A DNA stretch of 35,696 nucleotides from Rhizonema sp. PD37 (GCA_029379215.1 JAQYWO010000055.1:1-35696); one strand, 5' to 3'. Shown: positions 1-9,115, counted from the stretch's first letter. Numbers and translations: made by a program. The notes: a model not told the origin generated them from the sequence alone.

Positions 1-36
1 CTCCCAAACTTGGGAGAGGGGCTGGGGGTGAGGGCG
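1..36. repeat. Short palindromic intergenic repeat at the window edge
   Basis: The window opens with a 7-bp inverted repeat (CTCCCAA, 2-base loop, TTGGGAG) followed by a G-rich tail. The same tail, GAGAGGGGCTGGGGGTGAGG, occurs at about 33183-33202 inside the nucleotidyltransferase gene, so this is one member of a dispersed hairpin repeat. It is probably truncated by the window edge. Confidence 0.7.
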
Positions 37-94
37 ATTATCTATGAGACATAACTGAGAATCGCTCTATTTCTTGACAAACTACTAGAGCGAT

Positions 95-232
95 CGCCAC
101 CCAGAAAAGCGGTAAGCGCTAACGGGTGACGCTCGTTCGCCCTTGGCGTAAGATCGCAGTCCCCGTGAGAGCGGGCTAACCCCAAGGGGAGACGCTCGGA
201 GCGCGTTTACGCTACGCTAACGCCCCTACTAC
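95..232. repeat. Block of degenerate short repeats
   Basis: This stretch is built from short, partly palindromic words (variants of GCTAACG, GACGCTCG and CCCCAAGGGG) and ends in CGCCCCTACT. Read on the minus strand, its edge resembles the start of the palindromic repeat at 30592 (GTAGGGGCGTTAGCG). I see no coding potential. It lies just downstream of the broken dehydrogenase gene. Confidence 0.5.
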
Positions 233-241
233 GTCAGTTGT

Positions 242-1010
242 TTAACCTATCTTAGGCTGCCCATTCGATGCGCTCAAACCCCCGTCAACAGGTAGATTGA
301 CGCCATTCACGAAGGACGCGTCCTCACTCGCGAGAAAAGCGATGACAGCTGCGACTTCCTCAGGCTCTGCTCCGCGCCCCATTGGACTGCGCTCTTTGAA
401 TTTTGCCATCAGAGTTTCATTCTTGGCCATATCCTGAGTTAATTCTGTAAACGTAAGACTTGGGTTTACTGCATTGACTCTAACGCCCATGCCTCCCAAC
501 TCCATCGCGAGCGATCGCGATGGAGTTGGTGACTGCACCCTTCGCTGCTGTATAGAAGCTTTGATTCCAATCTCCCCCCAATCCAGAGACGGAAGAGACG
601 TTGATAATACTTCCTTTCGTCTTCAAAAGATGTGGGACAGCTATACGACACGCATAGAACACGCCGTCAACATCTGTAGCGAACACCTTGTGCCAATCAT
701 CCGTCGAAGCCTCTAGGAATGGTCCATTGGGGGCGATCCCAGCATTGTTGACAAGGACATCTAGTTGCCCGAATTTCTTTATAGTGGCGTCAATTAAACC
801 TTCGACGGCAGACTGCTCGGAAACATCTGCCAGATGAATCAGAATATCCTCGGCGTTCATGCCAGCAGCAGTCGTCTTCAGCTTCTCCTCAGTTCTGGCG
901 CTGAGGACAACCTTTGCACCTTCAGCCGCAAACCTCTTCGCGGTAGCTGCTCCGATACCGGCACCGGCACCAGTCACGATCACAACTTTTCCTTCAAAAC
1001 GTTCTGACAT
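242..1010 (-). pseudogene. Short-chain dehydrogenase/reductase (SDR), frameshifted
   Basis: This is a classical SDR NAD(P)-dependent oxidoreductase; the substrate cannot be told from sequence. The upstream frame (480-1010) begins MSERFEGKVVIVTGAGAGIG, with the TGxxxGxG cofactor motif near residues 14-21. It then has the NNAG motif, the catalytic serine in NVSSVSG and YTAAK of the YxxxK pair, before losing frame after GAVTN. The other frame (242-538) supplies SLAMELGGMGVRVNAVNP and ends in the usual FVNGVNLPVDGG. Joined with one base removed, the two frames give about 255 residues, a normal SDR length. The start has AAGGA 8 bases upstream. The break sits exactly in a perfect 15-bp hairpin (496-529). 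Either this is a real +1 mutation or a base-call error at the hairpin. Confidence 0.88.
496..529. repeat. Perfect hairpin at the SDR frameshift
   Basis: Two 15-base arms (CCAACTCCATCGCGA and its exact complement) enclose the 4-base loop GCGA. The hairpin contains one HIP1 octamer (511-518). The right arm on the plus strand covers the bases where the family sequence between VTN and RSLAMELGG is replaced, and the gene is one base too long there. Confidence 0.9.
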
Positions 1011-1086
1011 CTACTTTTTCCTTACTTTCTTAGATATGTGCAATACTTGCCGATCATTCAGGTGCGAAATCTTGGGTTGATCTCAG

Positions 1087-1899
1087 TTAACGAGAGACGC
1101 TTACTTGATCCGTCGGCTCAATCAGAAAACTCTCTGCAAGCAGAATTTGGTACAGATTAACATCTTCTTCTACCAAACAAGCATGACCACTGTGGGGTAA
1201 AATCACTACTTGAGCATGAGGGAAAATTCTAGCTAAGCGTTTAACTTCTGCTTCTGACGGTAAAAGTCGATCGCCCCTACTACCAATAAGCAAGACAGGT
1301 TGAGTGACTTGAGAGAGTTTTTGCTCATCAATGGTAAAATCTCTTAAAAGAGACAGACGTTGTTCAGCAGTTTTTTTCGGTGCTGAACTTACTCCTTCTA
1401 ACAAAGCTTGTCTATCTGTAAATGTCAGTTGATTTAAATGAGCCAGAAAAGGCACAGCTATAAAGGAGGAAATTTTATAAAAAAAGTTTGGTGTCAACGG
1501 AAACAACATTGAACCCAAGTTGAGCCAAGGTACCCGATGGAATGAAGACGCGGAATTGATGACAATCACCCGATCAAATAGTTGCGGAAATTTCAGTAAC
1601 ACGAGCAGTGCTATACAACCACCGAAAGATTCGCCACATAAATAAACAGATGATCGAGGGCTTTTTTCTAATTCTGCTTGAGTTAAAGCAATGACATTAT
1701 CTACCAAGTGATCCCAACTCGTGAGATCGTCAGCTGGAATCACAAAGCAGCGTACATCAAAAGCGGCTTCTAAACCTACTGTTTGAATTTTTATCAAGTC
1801 TGCGGCAGTCTCATCCATTCCCGGTAGAAAGATAAGCAGGGGATAGTTGGGATTGGATGTTAGGGGAGTTATAAAATAAGGATCGCTGGGAGTAGACAT
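1087..1899 (-). CDS. Alpha/beta-fold hydrolase (serine esterase/acyltransferase type)
   Basis: This 270-residue protein has an alpha/beta-hydrolase catalytic set. LPGMDE near residues 25-30 is the oxyanion-hole region, GESFGG carries the nucleophile Ser91, GSRGD gives Asp209, and PHSGH gives His238. The LPGMD plus GESFGGC combination resembles the hydrolase part of plastid phytyl/diacylglycerol acyltransferases (PES/ELT type), so an acyl-lipid or ester substrate is plausible but unproven. There is no signal peptide, so it is probably cytosolic or at the membrane surface. The upstream region has no clear Shine-Dalgarno. It lies 76 bases downstream of the SDR start on the same strand, but the spacing does not prove co-transcription. 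Confidence 0.85.
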   Translation of the reverse strand: MSTPSDPYFITPLTSNPNYPLLIFLPGMDETAADLIKIQTVGLEAAFDVRCFVIPADDLTSWDHLVDNVIALTQAELEKSPRSSVYLCGESFGGCIALLVLLKFPQLFDRVIVINSASSFHRVPWLNLGSMLFPLTPNFFYKISSFIAVPFLAHLNQLTFTDRQALLEGVSSAPKKTAEQRLSLLRDFTIDEQKLSQVTQPVLLIGSRGDRLLPSEAEVKRLARIFPHAQVVILPHSGHACLVEEDVNLYQILLAESFLIEPTDQVSVSR

Positions 1900-1965
1900 C
1901 TTTGATAATTAGATATTAAGCACAAATTTGTAGCGTTTTTTTCGGCGTTGCGGTTTAGCGCTAAA

Positions 1966-2026
1966 GCGCACGGACAGATTCTTCCCTTGGGAAACACTTG
2001 GACGTACTGTCCTCAACTACGAACCT
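1966..2026. repeat. Copy of the internal block of a foldback element
   Basis: These 61 bases match 30445-30505 with two differences by eye. The block folds on itself: GGACAG pairs with CTGTCC about 40 bases away, with TTCCCTTGGGAA nested inside. At 30.4 kb the block lies within a longer foldback element. Here the outer terminal repeats are not evident, and the block abuts the stop codon of the downstream-oriented nnr gene. Confidence 0.75.
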
Positions 2027-3577
2027 TTATATATAGGATTTTAAAGCTGGAATTAAAAATTGTGTGAGTGTAAAGGCATCTACACCCAATTCTGTACGTT
2101 CGGCGGCGGCTGTGATTCCGGCGTGACTGTGCCACCACACAGCACTTTGGATGACTGATTCAACTGGAGTTTTTTTCAAAACTGCTTGGGCAAGAAGTCC
2201 CCCGGCTAAACCTGTTAACACATCTCCGCTACCGCCTCTTGCTAAAGCTGGAGTACTTTCAGGATTGATCCAAACACTCCCTTGGGAATTAGCGATCGCA
2301 CTTCTTGCTCCTTTTAAAACAATCACAGCCCCAGATTGCTCTGCTGCAGTGCGAATTGCGACAATGCGATCCGACTCAGAAGCTAATTCACCGAAAAGAC
2401 GCTTAAATTCTCCTGCATGAGGAGTGAGAACTGTGGGAGCTTGGCGTTTTGATAAAGTTGGAACAGTTCCTAAATGTGCTAGGACATTCAAGCCATCAGC
2501 ATCTAAGACTAACGGGCGATCGCTGGCAATGACTTGTTCCATAACAGATTTTGCATCCATTGTCAAGCCCGGTCCACAAGCGATCGCGTCGAATTTGTCG
2601 AGTTCCGTTCCCTCTGGAAGTCGGGCGATCGCACCTGTTTCCGTCTCCGGACAACTCAGGATTATTGCTTCAGGCAAGTGTCCTGACATGATCATCTGGA
2701 GTGATTCCGGGACAGCTATATACTGCATCCCGACACCAGTCGCCCTTGCCCCCGAACTCGTCAAAATTGCTCCCCCACTATAAAGATGGGAACCGCAAAT
2801 CAACAGCACAGAACCCATTTTATATTTGTATGTAGACTGTGGACGCGGTAAGGGAAGATGAGCAAGTGCAGATTTTGTCGTTAATCGCTGAATCCTTGGT
2901 TCTTTTAAAACAGCTCGCACATCAGCAATCTGTAGATCAATATCAATAAGTTCAGTTGTACCGATAAATTCCAATGCTTGATCTTGCAAAAAAGCTAATT
3001 TCCACAATCCTATGCAGAAAGTGTGTTTGGCACGAATAGCCGTTCCCAGCACTGCTCCTGTATCAGTATGTACACCGGAAGGAATATCTATACTGAGAAT
3101 AGGTTGTGACCATTGATTGATTTGGTTGATAGTATCAGCAATCGAATTTAAGAGCGATCGCTCCTGTCCATAACCAAATAGTCCATCAATCAGCAGATGA
3201 CAATCCTTCAAAGCTTCCACTGATTCAGAAAATGAAATCCCCAAGCTTTCAACATAACGAGCGTGAGTCGCAGTCAGTTCCTTAGATTTCGCTATAGGGC
3301 GGTAAATAAGAATACAGTAACCCAGGAAATAAAGCTCACGGGCAATCACCAATGCATCGCCACCATTGTGTCCTGGTCCCACAATAATACCAACTTTTGG
3401 AAAATCCTCACGAGCATAAAGTTCCCGAATTCGTTGTGCAATCAAGCACCCCACTTTTTCCATCAAAGCCGCAACTGGCATCCCTGCATCAAACACCCGT
3501 GCCTCTATGTCGGCCATTTGTTTGGCAGTCACAACGACTTGATTAATCTCCTCGACTCTATCTGCAACTTGTAACAT
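2027..3577 (-). CDS. nnr: Bifunctional NAD(P)H-hydrate epimerase / ADP-dependent dehydratase
   Basis: This enzyme repairs damaged nicotinamide cofactors. The N-terminal YjeF-type domain epimerises R- and S-NAD(P)HX, and the C-terminal ribokinase-like domain dehydrates S-NAD(P)HX back to NAD(P)H using ADP. The N-terminal half shows GPGHNGGDALV, DGLFGYG and SIDIPSG. The C-terminal half shows ACGPGL, LTPHAGEFKRLF, VLKGARS and ARGGSGDVLTGLAGGLLAQ. I chose the ATG at 3577 because AGGGAG lies 7 bases upstream, giving 516 residues. A TTG at 3610 would extend it by 11 residues and overlap the preceding stop codon (TTGA). The glycine-zipper gene ends 29 bases upstream, so the two are probably co-transcribed. 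Confidence 0.95.
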   Translation of the reverse strand: MLQVADRVEEINQVVVTAKQMADIEARVFDAGMPVAALMEKVGCLIAQRIRELYAREDFPKVGIIVGPGHNGGDALVIARELYFLGYCILIYRPIAKSKELTATHARYVESLGISFSESVEALKDCHLLIDGLFGYGQERSLLNSIADTINQINQWSQPILSIDIPSGVHTDTGAVLGTAIRAKHTFCIGLWKLAFLQDQALEFIGTTELIDIDLQIADVRAVLKEPRIQRLTTKSALAHLPLPRPQSTYKYKMGSVLLICGSHLYSGGAILTSSGARATGVGMQYIAVPESLQMIMSGHLPEAIILSCPETETGAIARLPEGTELDKFDAIACGPGLTMDAKSVMEQVIASDRPLVLDADGLNVLAHLGTVPTLSKRQAPTVLTPHAGEFKRLFGELASESDRIVAIRTAAEQSGAVIVLKGARSAIANSQGSVWINPESTPALARGGSGDVLTGLAGGLLAQAVLKKTPVESVIQSAVWWHSHAGITAAAERTELGVDAFTLTQFLIPALKSYI

Positions 3578-3606
3578 TTCTGACTCCCTATAGCGAACCT
3601 GCTTCC

Positions 3607-3975
3607 TCAACTAATCTGCATTTGCCCACCCTGAGGTTTTGATAGTGCCTGTAGTTCTTCCCAAGAATAGTGTTTGAGCAGTTCGACAGGTTTGTTATTA
3701 GCTCCTGATCCCAAACTAGCTGTAGGGTGAACCACATCAAGAGCTTCTTCGGCTTTCTCACCTAAAGTATTAGCAGCAATACCACCTGCGATCGCTCCTG
3801 CAACGCCACCAAGCGCGGCACCCATTTTACCACCAAGCGATCGACCGAGTGCTGCTCCTGCCACGACACCTCCTAAAGCACCCAAACCCGTCGCAAGGGG
3901 ATGAGAATCTGCGGGTTCTGATGCGGGATGTTGAGGTTCGTGATGCGGTTTATTTTGTTCAGAGTTGTTTGTCAT
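3607..3975 (-). CDS. Glycine-zipper protein
   Basis: This 122-residue protein has a hydrophilic His/Pro/Glu-rich N-terminus (to about residue 27). A Gly/Ala-rich stretch follows (about residues 28-72) with repeated GxxxG spacing (GLGALGGVVAGAALGRSLGGK, then AALGGVAGAIAGG), typical of glycine-zipper membrane-associating helices. The C-terminus is charged, with LKHYSWEELQAL. There is no cleavable signal peptide. The family is unassigned; a membrane-bound or self-associating role is inferred from the zipper alone. It lies immediately upstream of nnr in the same direction. Confidence 0.75.
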   Translation of the reverse strand: MTNNSEQNKPHHEPQHPASEPADSHPLATGLGALGGVVAGAALGRSLGGKMGAALGGVAGAIAGGIAANTLGEKAEEALDVVHPTASLGSGANNKPVELLKHYSWEELQALSKPQGGQMQIS

Positions 3976-4022
3976 TTGTTATTTGTCTTTTATTGATGGT
4001 TGATTAACAATTGGCAATTATC

Positions 4023-5594
4023 TCAGTTCAAGCGTTCAGCCAAATGATCCCCAATGCGTAACGCGTTGGCGATGATTGTCAGCGTTGGGTTGACTCCAGA
4101 ATTTGAGGGGAAGAAACTACCATCCACGACGTAGAGGTTATCAACATCATGTGTGCGGCAGTTGAGATCAAGCACTGAGGTTCTGGGATCGCTGCCAAAG
4201 CGACAAGTTCCACATTGATGCCCTACGGCTTGAATGGGGACGTTGTTGCGCGGATAAATACTAAAGGGAAGGACGTGCATTGCATGTCGCGAGATGGATT
4301 TCAGCACTGATGTCCAACGATAAACCAAGCGATTAGCAGCTTCGGTGTTATTCAAAGTATAGTCTAAGTGTAACTTGTCCCCGACAATACGAACGCGATT
4401 ATTCGGGCTGGGCAAGTCTTCGGTTTGCAACCACCACCCCACTGATCGCTCAGCAATTTGATGAAGCCCAAAGCTTGGAACTAGTTTTGCGAATGGTGCT
4501 AACAATGGAGGCGCTTCTGCGGGGATCATATCTGCAACCACATTGCCGCTATTTTGCACCATACCCATTGGATAGGGAAAATCTGGTTCACCCCAGTAAA
4601 AATCATTCACAGCGATCGTCTTTTGAAACTTCGCCCGATTCGGTTCGGTATGAATTGACAACAATGCGATCGCCTGATGCTTCATATAATTGCGCCCGAC
4701 TTGATCGGAACTGTTCGCCAATCCATGAGGGTGCTGATCATTAGCCGAACGTAACAGTAAGGCTGCAGAGTTAATCGTTCCACAGGCAACCACAACAATA
4801 TCCGCCCGGAAGTGATGTAACTCGCCATTGACATCAGTTTCTACTGCCGTCACTTGTCGTCCAGACTCACTAGTATGCAGCTTCAGGACTTTAGCATGTG
4901 TCAACAAGGTGACGTTAGAGTAATTTTGACGGGTAGGACGAATAGCATTAACCTCAGCATCAGCTTTTGCACCTACTAGACAGGGATAGCCGTCAAAAGT
5001 ATCGCAGCGAATGCATGGACTAAGAGAGCGATCAACCTCATTAAGTTTGAGTCCCAACGGCAGATTGAATGGGTAGTAACCCAGCTTGCTGATACAGTCA
5101 GCGATTTCCTGCATATCTGGCTCGTGACTCACCGAGGGATAGGGATATGGCTCATTACAAGGGGGTTCTGTCGGGTCTTTGCCACGCTCTCCATGTACAT
5201 CGTATAATTTCTCTGCTACGTTGTAGTATGGCTCAAAGTCTTGATACTTCAGTTCCCACGCAGGAGAAATACCCCCTTTGTGAATCACTTGCTCAAAATC
5301 TCGTTCTCGCAACCGTAGTAAAGCTGCCCCGTACAATTTGGTATTTCCACCCACCCAGTAGCCTGTCTGCGGACGAAAGGGCTTGCCGTCTTTGTCATAC
5401 CACTCTTCTTCAGCGTGATAGCGTTCCTTTTGGTAAACCTCTTTGGCACTCCAGTTTTCTTTTTCTCTGGGGAGAAAATCGCCTCTCTCCAACACTAAAA
5501 TTTTCTTCCTAGTGTGTGCCAGTCGATATGCCAGTGTTCCTCCACCTGCTCCGGTACCAATAATAATGATGTCGTAGTGTTCGTTCATGTTCAT
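4023..5594 (-). CDS. GMC-family FAD-dependent oxidoreductase
   Basis: This 523-residue glucose-methanol-choline type flavoenzyme oxidises an alcohol or sugar substrate that cannot be named. The N-terminus has the FAD-binding GTGAGGG motif (about residues 12-18) followed by the LVLERGD segment. GGNTKLYGAALLRLRERDF is the second FAD-contact region. The C-terminal block HQCGTCRFG and SGVNPTLTIIANALR carries the family's active-site His and the conserved Asn-Pro. Cysteines cluster at CIRCDTFDGYPC. The start is at MNMNEHYDIIIIG; a GGGAAGAG lies just upstream and would also serve the second ATG six bases later. No membrane anchor or secretion signal is visible. Confidence 0.92.
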   Translation of the reverse strand: MNMNEHYDIIIIGTGAGGGTLAYRLAHTRKKILVLERGDFLPREKENWSAKEVYQKERYHAEEEWYDKDGKPFRPQTGYWVGGNTKLYGAALLRLRERDFEQVIHKGGISPAWELKYQDFEPYYNVAEKLYDVHGERGKDPTEPPCNEPYPYPSVSHEPDMQEIADCISKLGYYPFNLPLGLKLNEVDRSLSPCIRCDTFDGYPCLVGAKADAEVNAIRPTRQNYSNVTLLTHAKVLKLHTSESGRQVTAVETDVNGELHHFRADIVVVACGTINSAALLLRSANDQHPHGLANSSDQVGRNYMKHQAIALLSIHTEPNRAKFQKTIAVNDFYWGEPDFPYPMGMVQNSGNVVADMIPAEAPPLLAPFAKLVPSFGLHQIAERSVGWWLQTEDLPSPNNRVRIVGDKLHLDYTLNNTEAANRLVYRWTSVLKSISRHAMHVLPFSIYPRNNVPIQAVGHQCGTCRFGSDPRTSVLDLNCRTHDVDNLYVVDGSFFPSNSGVNPTLTIIANALRIGDHLAERLN

Positions 5595-6152
5595 GAAACT
5601 CTTCCCGTAACAGTGGAAAATAGGTTGTTATCTCTTAGGATCATGTGTTTGCTAGAGTTATGAGCGATGGGGGCGATACCGCCGCCAAAGGCAATCGCTA
5701 TTTGTTGTGTTCTATTTATAGCCAAGTCAACAATCGCAGGCGCAGTGTCAATTTTAGCCTTTCCTTGTCCTCATTAAAAAGAGAAGCGATTTTGGTATGA
5801 GCGAGAAACACTTTTCTGAAAAATCGGTTTAAGTGGTTGTTATTAACAACATTGAATAGCTCTTACGATAGATTCCTGTACTTAAGCTAAGACTCTAAGC
5901 TCAAAAATGTCCTCTATCCGATGAAATACTCCGGGTAAAATTTGCGTAAGCTGGCTCTCAAGTATAATGAAGCACAACCAGGTGTAAAGAGCAGGAAGGA
6001 AAGATACAGAAGAGTGTTATCCAAATATGGTAAATACTTTACATTGAGAGTATTATTGCACCTTAGGTTTGGTTGACAATGCAGACTGTTTTTTGGATAC
6101 CCTCGTCAAAATAATTCGTAATTGGTTAAATATGGACTGGGAGTTTTAGGCT
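5595..6152. other. Intergenic region between divergent genes
   Basis: This 558-base gap separates the minus-strand GMC gene from the plus-strand iron-type binding-protein gene, so it should hold both promoters. I see no gene. An inverted repeat AATACT (6033-6038) / AGTATT (6049-6054) lies about 100 bases before the binding-protein start and could be an operator; it is too weak to call a Fur box. The rest is ordinary AT-rich sequence. Confidence 0.5.
6073..6100 (+). promoter_or_regulatory. Possible promoter of the binding-protein gene
   Basis: A perfect -35 hexamer TTGACA (6073-6078) is followed after 16 bases by the poor -10 candidate GGATAC, about 50 bases before the GTG start. Only the -35 box is convincing. 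Confidence 0.25.
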
Positions 6153-7148
6153 GTGGCAAGTACTGTACGATTGTTTTTAATTGGACTGCTAGCACTTTTG
6201 ATCTTGAATATTTTCAGCTACCATATTCCCAAGCCGACTTATAGCAACAGTTGGAACCATTCCTCGACCGCATCGCGTTTACCTACTGCTACCCACTTAG
6301 TAAAACACGCAATGGGTGAAACGTTGGTTCCCCTGCAACCCCAACGAGTTGTAGCACTACATCCGTATGCCGCTGAAGTAGCCAGGATGTTTGGGATCAA
6401 GCTTTTGGGCGCTCCCAAACGAATCTTCTTACCCCCACAGTTGAGACAGAATGACATTGTAGACATTGGTTGGTTCCCACCCAACATGGAGAAAGTTTTG
6501 GCTTTGAAACCGGACTTGCTTTTGGGCAGTGTAGGTTGGTTTCAGGACACTTACAATTTGTGGTCACAAATTGCACCCACGGTTCTAGACAGCCAGGAAT
6601 ACCACGGGCAATGGAAAGAACCATTTATGCAGGTTGCAGAAGCATTGGGTCAAACCGAGTCAGCTAAACAGATTGTGGGACAGTACAATGCACGGGTAGC
6701 AGAGTTTAAACAAAAGATGGGGGAACGACTTAAAACTACAAAAGTATCTGTAGTACAGATTATGCCTGGGTCAATTGAATTTGTAAAAAAAAGTGCGTTT
6801 TCTGGCGTGATTTTAGAGGACTTGGGTTTTGCTCGTCCTCTGTTGCAAGATATGGATGCGAAAACCTCTCTACAACTATAGGAAAATTTAAATAGTTCCC
6901 CAATCTCTTTAGAACTGCTGCCCTTGTTAGATGCAGATATTTTATTTGTTGTCCCTATCACTGACGATAAAAATGGCAATTCCCAAAAAATGGTAGAGCA
7001 ACTGATAAAACAGCCGTTGTGGAAAAAACTCAAGGTTGTACAGCAGGATAAAGTTTATGTAATTGGTGAGCATTGGCTTATAGGCAGTTATTTTTCAGCT
7101 AATAGAGTGCTGGATGATATATTTCGTTATTTGGTGAAGGAACAATAG
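6153..7148 (+). pseudogene. Iron/siderophore ABC substrate-binding protein, split by an amber stop
   Basis: The reading frame is open from GTG 6153 to TAA 7148 except for one TAG at 6879-6881, so a single base change separates it from an intact gene of about 330 codons. An N-terminal hydrophobic anchor (VRLFLIGLLALLILNIFSY) is followed by the class III periplasmic-binding fold: QPQRVVALHPYAAEVARMFG, PNMEKVLALKPDLLLG, and after the stop SLELLPLLDADILFVV and WLIGSYFSANRVLDDIFRYL. This matches FecB/FepB-like proteins that deliver ferric siderophores to an ABC importer. No permease or ATPase gene is nearby. It may be a decaying orphan, be read through, or be expressed as a truncated first lobe. 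Confidence 0.85.
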
Positions 7149-7332
7149 TTTTTTTGACTTTGGACAAAAATGAGTGTTCAAGTAAATTATTCGCCAAACA
7201 AAAATCTAGGCAATATAACCTACCAAGCGTGTTTTTTAAACTGAGTATTATATCTAAACCCGAAGAAAATTTACGCTGATTTTCGTTTATAAAATTGTAG
7301 TCAGCATCTAAATCAAATCACAGGAGAGACTT

Positions 7333-8241
7333 GTGGCTAAAGGTATTGAGATCTATGATGAGCGCATGCAAAAACTTGTGCGTCCAGAGGCAACACTCCA
7401 GAAAATAGCCGAGGGCGTAGTTCATAGCGAGGGTCCAGTTTACTTTCACGAAGACGAAAGCATTGTCTGGAGTGATGCTCACGATAACCGCCTGTTCCGT
7501 TGGAGTGCCAGTGATGGAGTCAGTGTGCTGCGAAACCCTTCCGACTATCAAAGTGGAAATTACCGCGACTTAGAGGGGCGTCTTGTCTCGTGTTCGAGTG
7601 GGAAACGTGCTATAATAAGGCGCGAATACGATGGGCAGTGGAAGATAATAGTTGATCGTTATCAAGGCAAGCGCCTCAACAGCCCTAACGATCTCGTAGT
7701 GAAGAGTGATGGCACAATCTGGTTTACAGATCCTAACTACGGTATTACACAGCCTAATCAAGGATACGGTGGTGAGCAAGAACAACCTGGATGCTTTGTC
7801 TATCGGTTCGATCCAGTGACTGATGAAATCAATCCTGTTGTAACAGACATGGTGCGTCCCAACGGACTCGCGTTCAGCCCAGACGAAAAGTTGCTGTATG
7901 TATCAGATACCGCAGCTTTCAATATTCCTCAAGGACCTCATCATATCCGCGTCTACGATGTTGTAGAAGGTAGGCATGTTAACAATGGTCGCGTGTTTGC
8001 AGTCATTGATCCCGGTCAACCTGATGGGTTGCGTGTAGACGAATATGGTAATATTTTTGCAACCTCCCAAGATAGTGTGCAGGTGTATGCATCCGATGGC
8101 ACTCGCCTAGGAAAAATCTTGGTACCGGAGACAAGCGCCAACCTCACTTTTGGTGGACCGCAACGCGATCGCCTCTTGATCGCAGCAGGCAAATTCTTAT
8201 ATGCTATTGACCTTAACACCCGTGGTGTACAGCAGCCTTAA
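7333..8241 (+). CDS. SMP-30/gluconolactonase family protein
   Basis: This 302-residue six-bladed beta-propeller hydrolase acts on lactones or related sugar-acid esters in characterised relatives. Likely metal or substrate residues are Glu33 (HSEGPVY), Asn119 (LNSPNDLVV), Asn177 (VRPNGLAFSPD) and Asp231 (QPDGLRVD). SDGTIWFTDPNYGI and LLYVSDT are also typical family blocks. It begins with GTG at 7333, preceded by AGGAGA, which fixes the start. No signal peptide is seen, so it is probably cytosolic. It is followed 19 bases later by the DoxX-like gene in the same direction, so an operon is likely. The exact lactone substrate is unknown. Confidence 0.92.
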   Translation: MAKGIEIYDERMQKLVRPEATLQKIAEGVVHSEGPVYFHEDESIVWSDAHDNRLFRWSASDGVSVLRNPSDYQSGNYRDLEGRLVSCSSGKRAIIRREYDGQWKIIVDRYQGKRLNSPNDLVVKSDGTIWFTDPNYGITQPNQGYGGEQEQPGCFVYRFDPVTDEINPVVTDMVRPNGLAFSPDEKLLYVSDTAAFNIPQGPHHIRVYDVVEGRHVNNGRVFAVIDPGQPDGLRVDEYGNIFATSQDSVQVYASDGTRLGKILVPETSANLTFGGPQRDRLLIAAGKFLYAIDLNTRGVQQP

Positions 8242-8260
8242 TTAAATCAGTTAACAATGT

Positions 8261-8800
8261 ATGATTTATAAATTTGCTATTGGCTTTGCGATCGCCTTTT
8301 TATTAGGTTCATTTCATCTCCCATTAGGTCCTTACCTGTTGAGTTCACTCTCGGATGTGTTTCCCAATGGACTCGAAGGCTTGATGCTTCTACTGTTAAG
8401 AGTCAGCCTCGGAGTGTTATTTATGCTACATGGCTACCCAAAGATGACTCATCTTCGACTGTGGGCGGATGGTTTAAAAATGCCAATCTCCCTTTGCTTT
8501 TTGTCAGCACTATCTATGTTAGGCGGTGGAGTTTGTTTGCTAGTTGGATTCCTCACATTAGTATCAAGTGTCGCAATTTTTGGCTCAATGGCATTTGCCA
8601 TGTTTTTAGAAATCTCCCAAGGATTGCCTTTCGTCGCTCAAGATCCATACTTAATTCCTGAAGGACAGTATAAAGGTCCTTTAGGAGTAGGGGAACCACC
8701 TAGTTGGGAAAAAGCTTTTATGTACTGCATTATGTTCATTGTACTCATAGTTTTAGGGCCTGGTGCGTATTCATTGGATGCTCTCATTTTTGGAAGGTAA
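8261..8800 (+). CDS. DoxX-family integral membrane protein
   Basis: This 179-residue protein has four or more hydrophobic segments: about residues 3-20, 40-58, 76-115 (two helices) and 150-170. The block LLLLRVSLGVLFMLHGYPKM is characteristic of the DoxX/DoxD-like family, whose members associate with membrane redox enzymes. The biochemical role here is unknown. The ATG lies 19 bases after the gluconolactonase stop, so the two were probably transcribed together. Confidence 0.8.
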   Translation: MIYKFAIGFAIAFLLGSFHLPLGPYLLSSLSDVFPNGLEGLMLLLLRVSLGVLFMLHGYPKMTHLRLWADGLKMPISLCFLSALSMLGGGVCLLVGFLTLVSSVAIFGSMAFAMFLEISQGLPFVAQDPYLIPEGQYKGPLGVGEPPSWEKAFMYCIMFIVLIVLGPGAYSLDALIFGR

Positions 8801-8980
8801 TCGCGAGGAGAGGATTGAGCTTGAGCCGCAGCCGATCAAACAACACGCACAGAAGAGAGAAACAAATCAGACGCATCCGACAACGTTTCTCAGTGTACGA
8901 TAGCTACCATCTGTCAGATTAAGTTTCATCTATTACACATTAGGAGTAGCAGCATAACTCAGTTTTAGGCTATAAACATA

Positions 8981-9115
8981 TTACGCTTTCTGAGCTTCTT
9001 TAGCGCCACGACATCCTTTCTGTTCTGAAAGCAAAGCGATTCTCGGCACACCACCCAGTGCTAATCCAAAGAACCAAGTTCGTTTACCGATCCACCAATC
9101 AAGAAAAACAACCAT
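8981..9115 (-). pseudogene. Possible C-terminal tail of a truncated gene
   Basis: On the minus strand this AT-richer stretch reads as a 44-residue tail (LDWWIGKRTWFFGLALGG...SEQKGCRGAKEAQKA) with a normal stop and an aromatic, hydrophobic-then-basic look, like the end of a membrane protein. Upstream, exactly where the sequence switches to the GC-rich isochorismatase-fold gene, the frame continues only as antisense of that gene. I infer a host gene cut by insertion of the foreign segment. It could also be a chance open frame; the family is not recognised. Confidence 0.35.

Noticed and set aside
6031..6056. Fur box upstream of the iron-type binding protein
   Set aside because: Only a 6-base inverted repeat is present and the sequence does not match the GATAATGATAATCATTATC-type consensus well enough.
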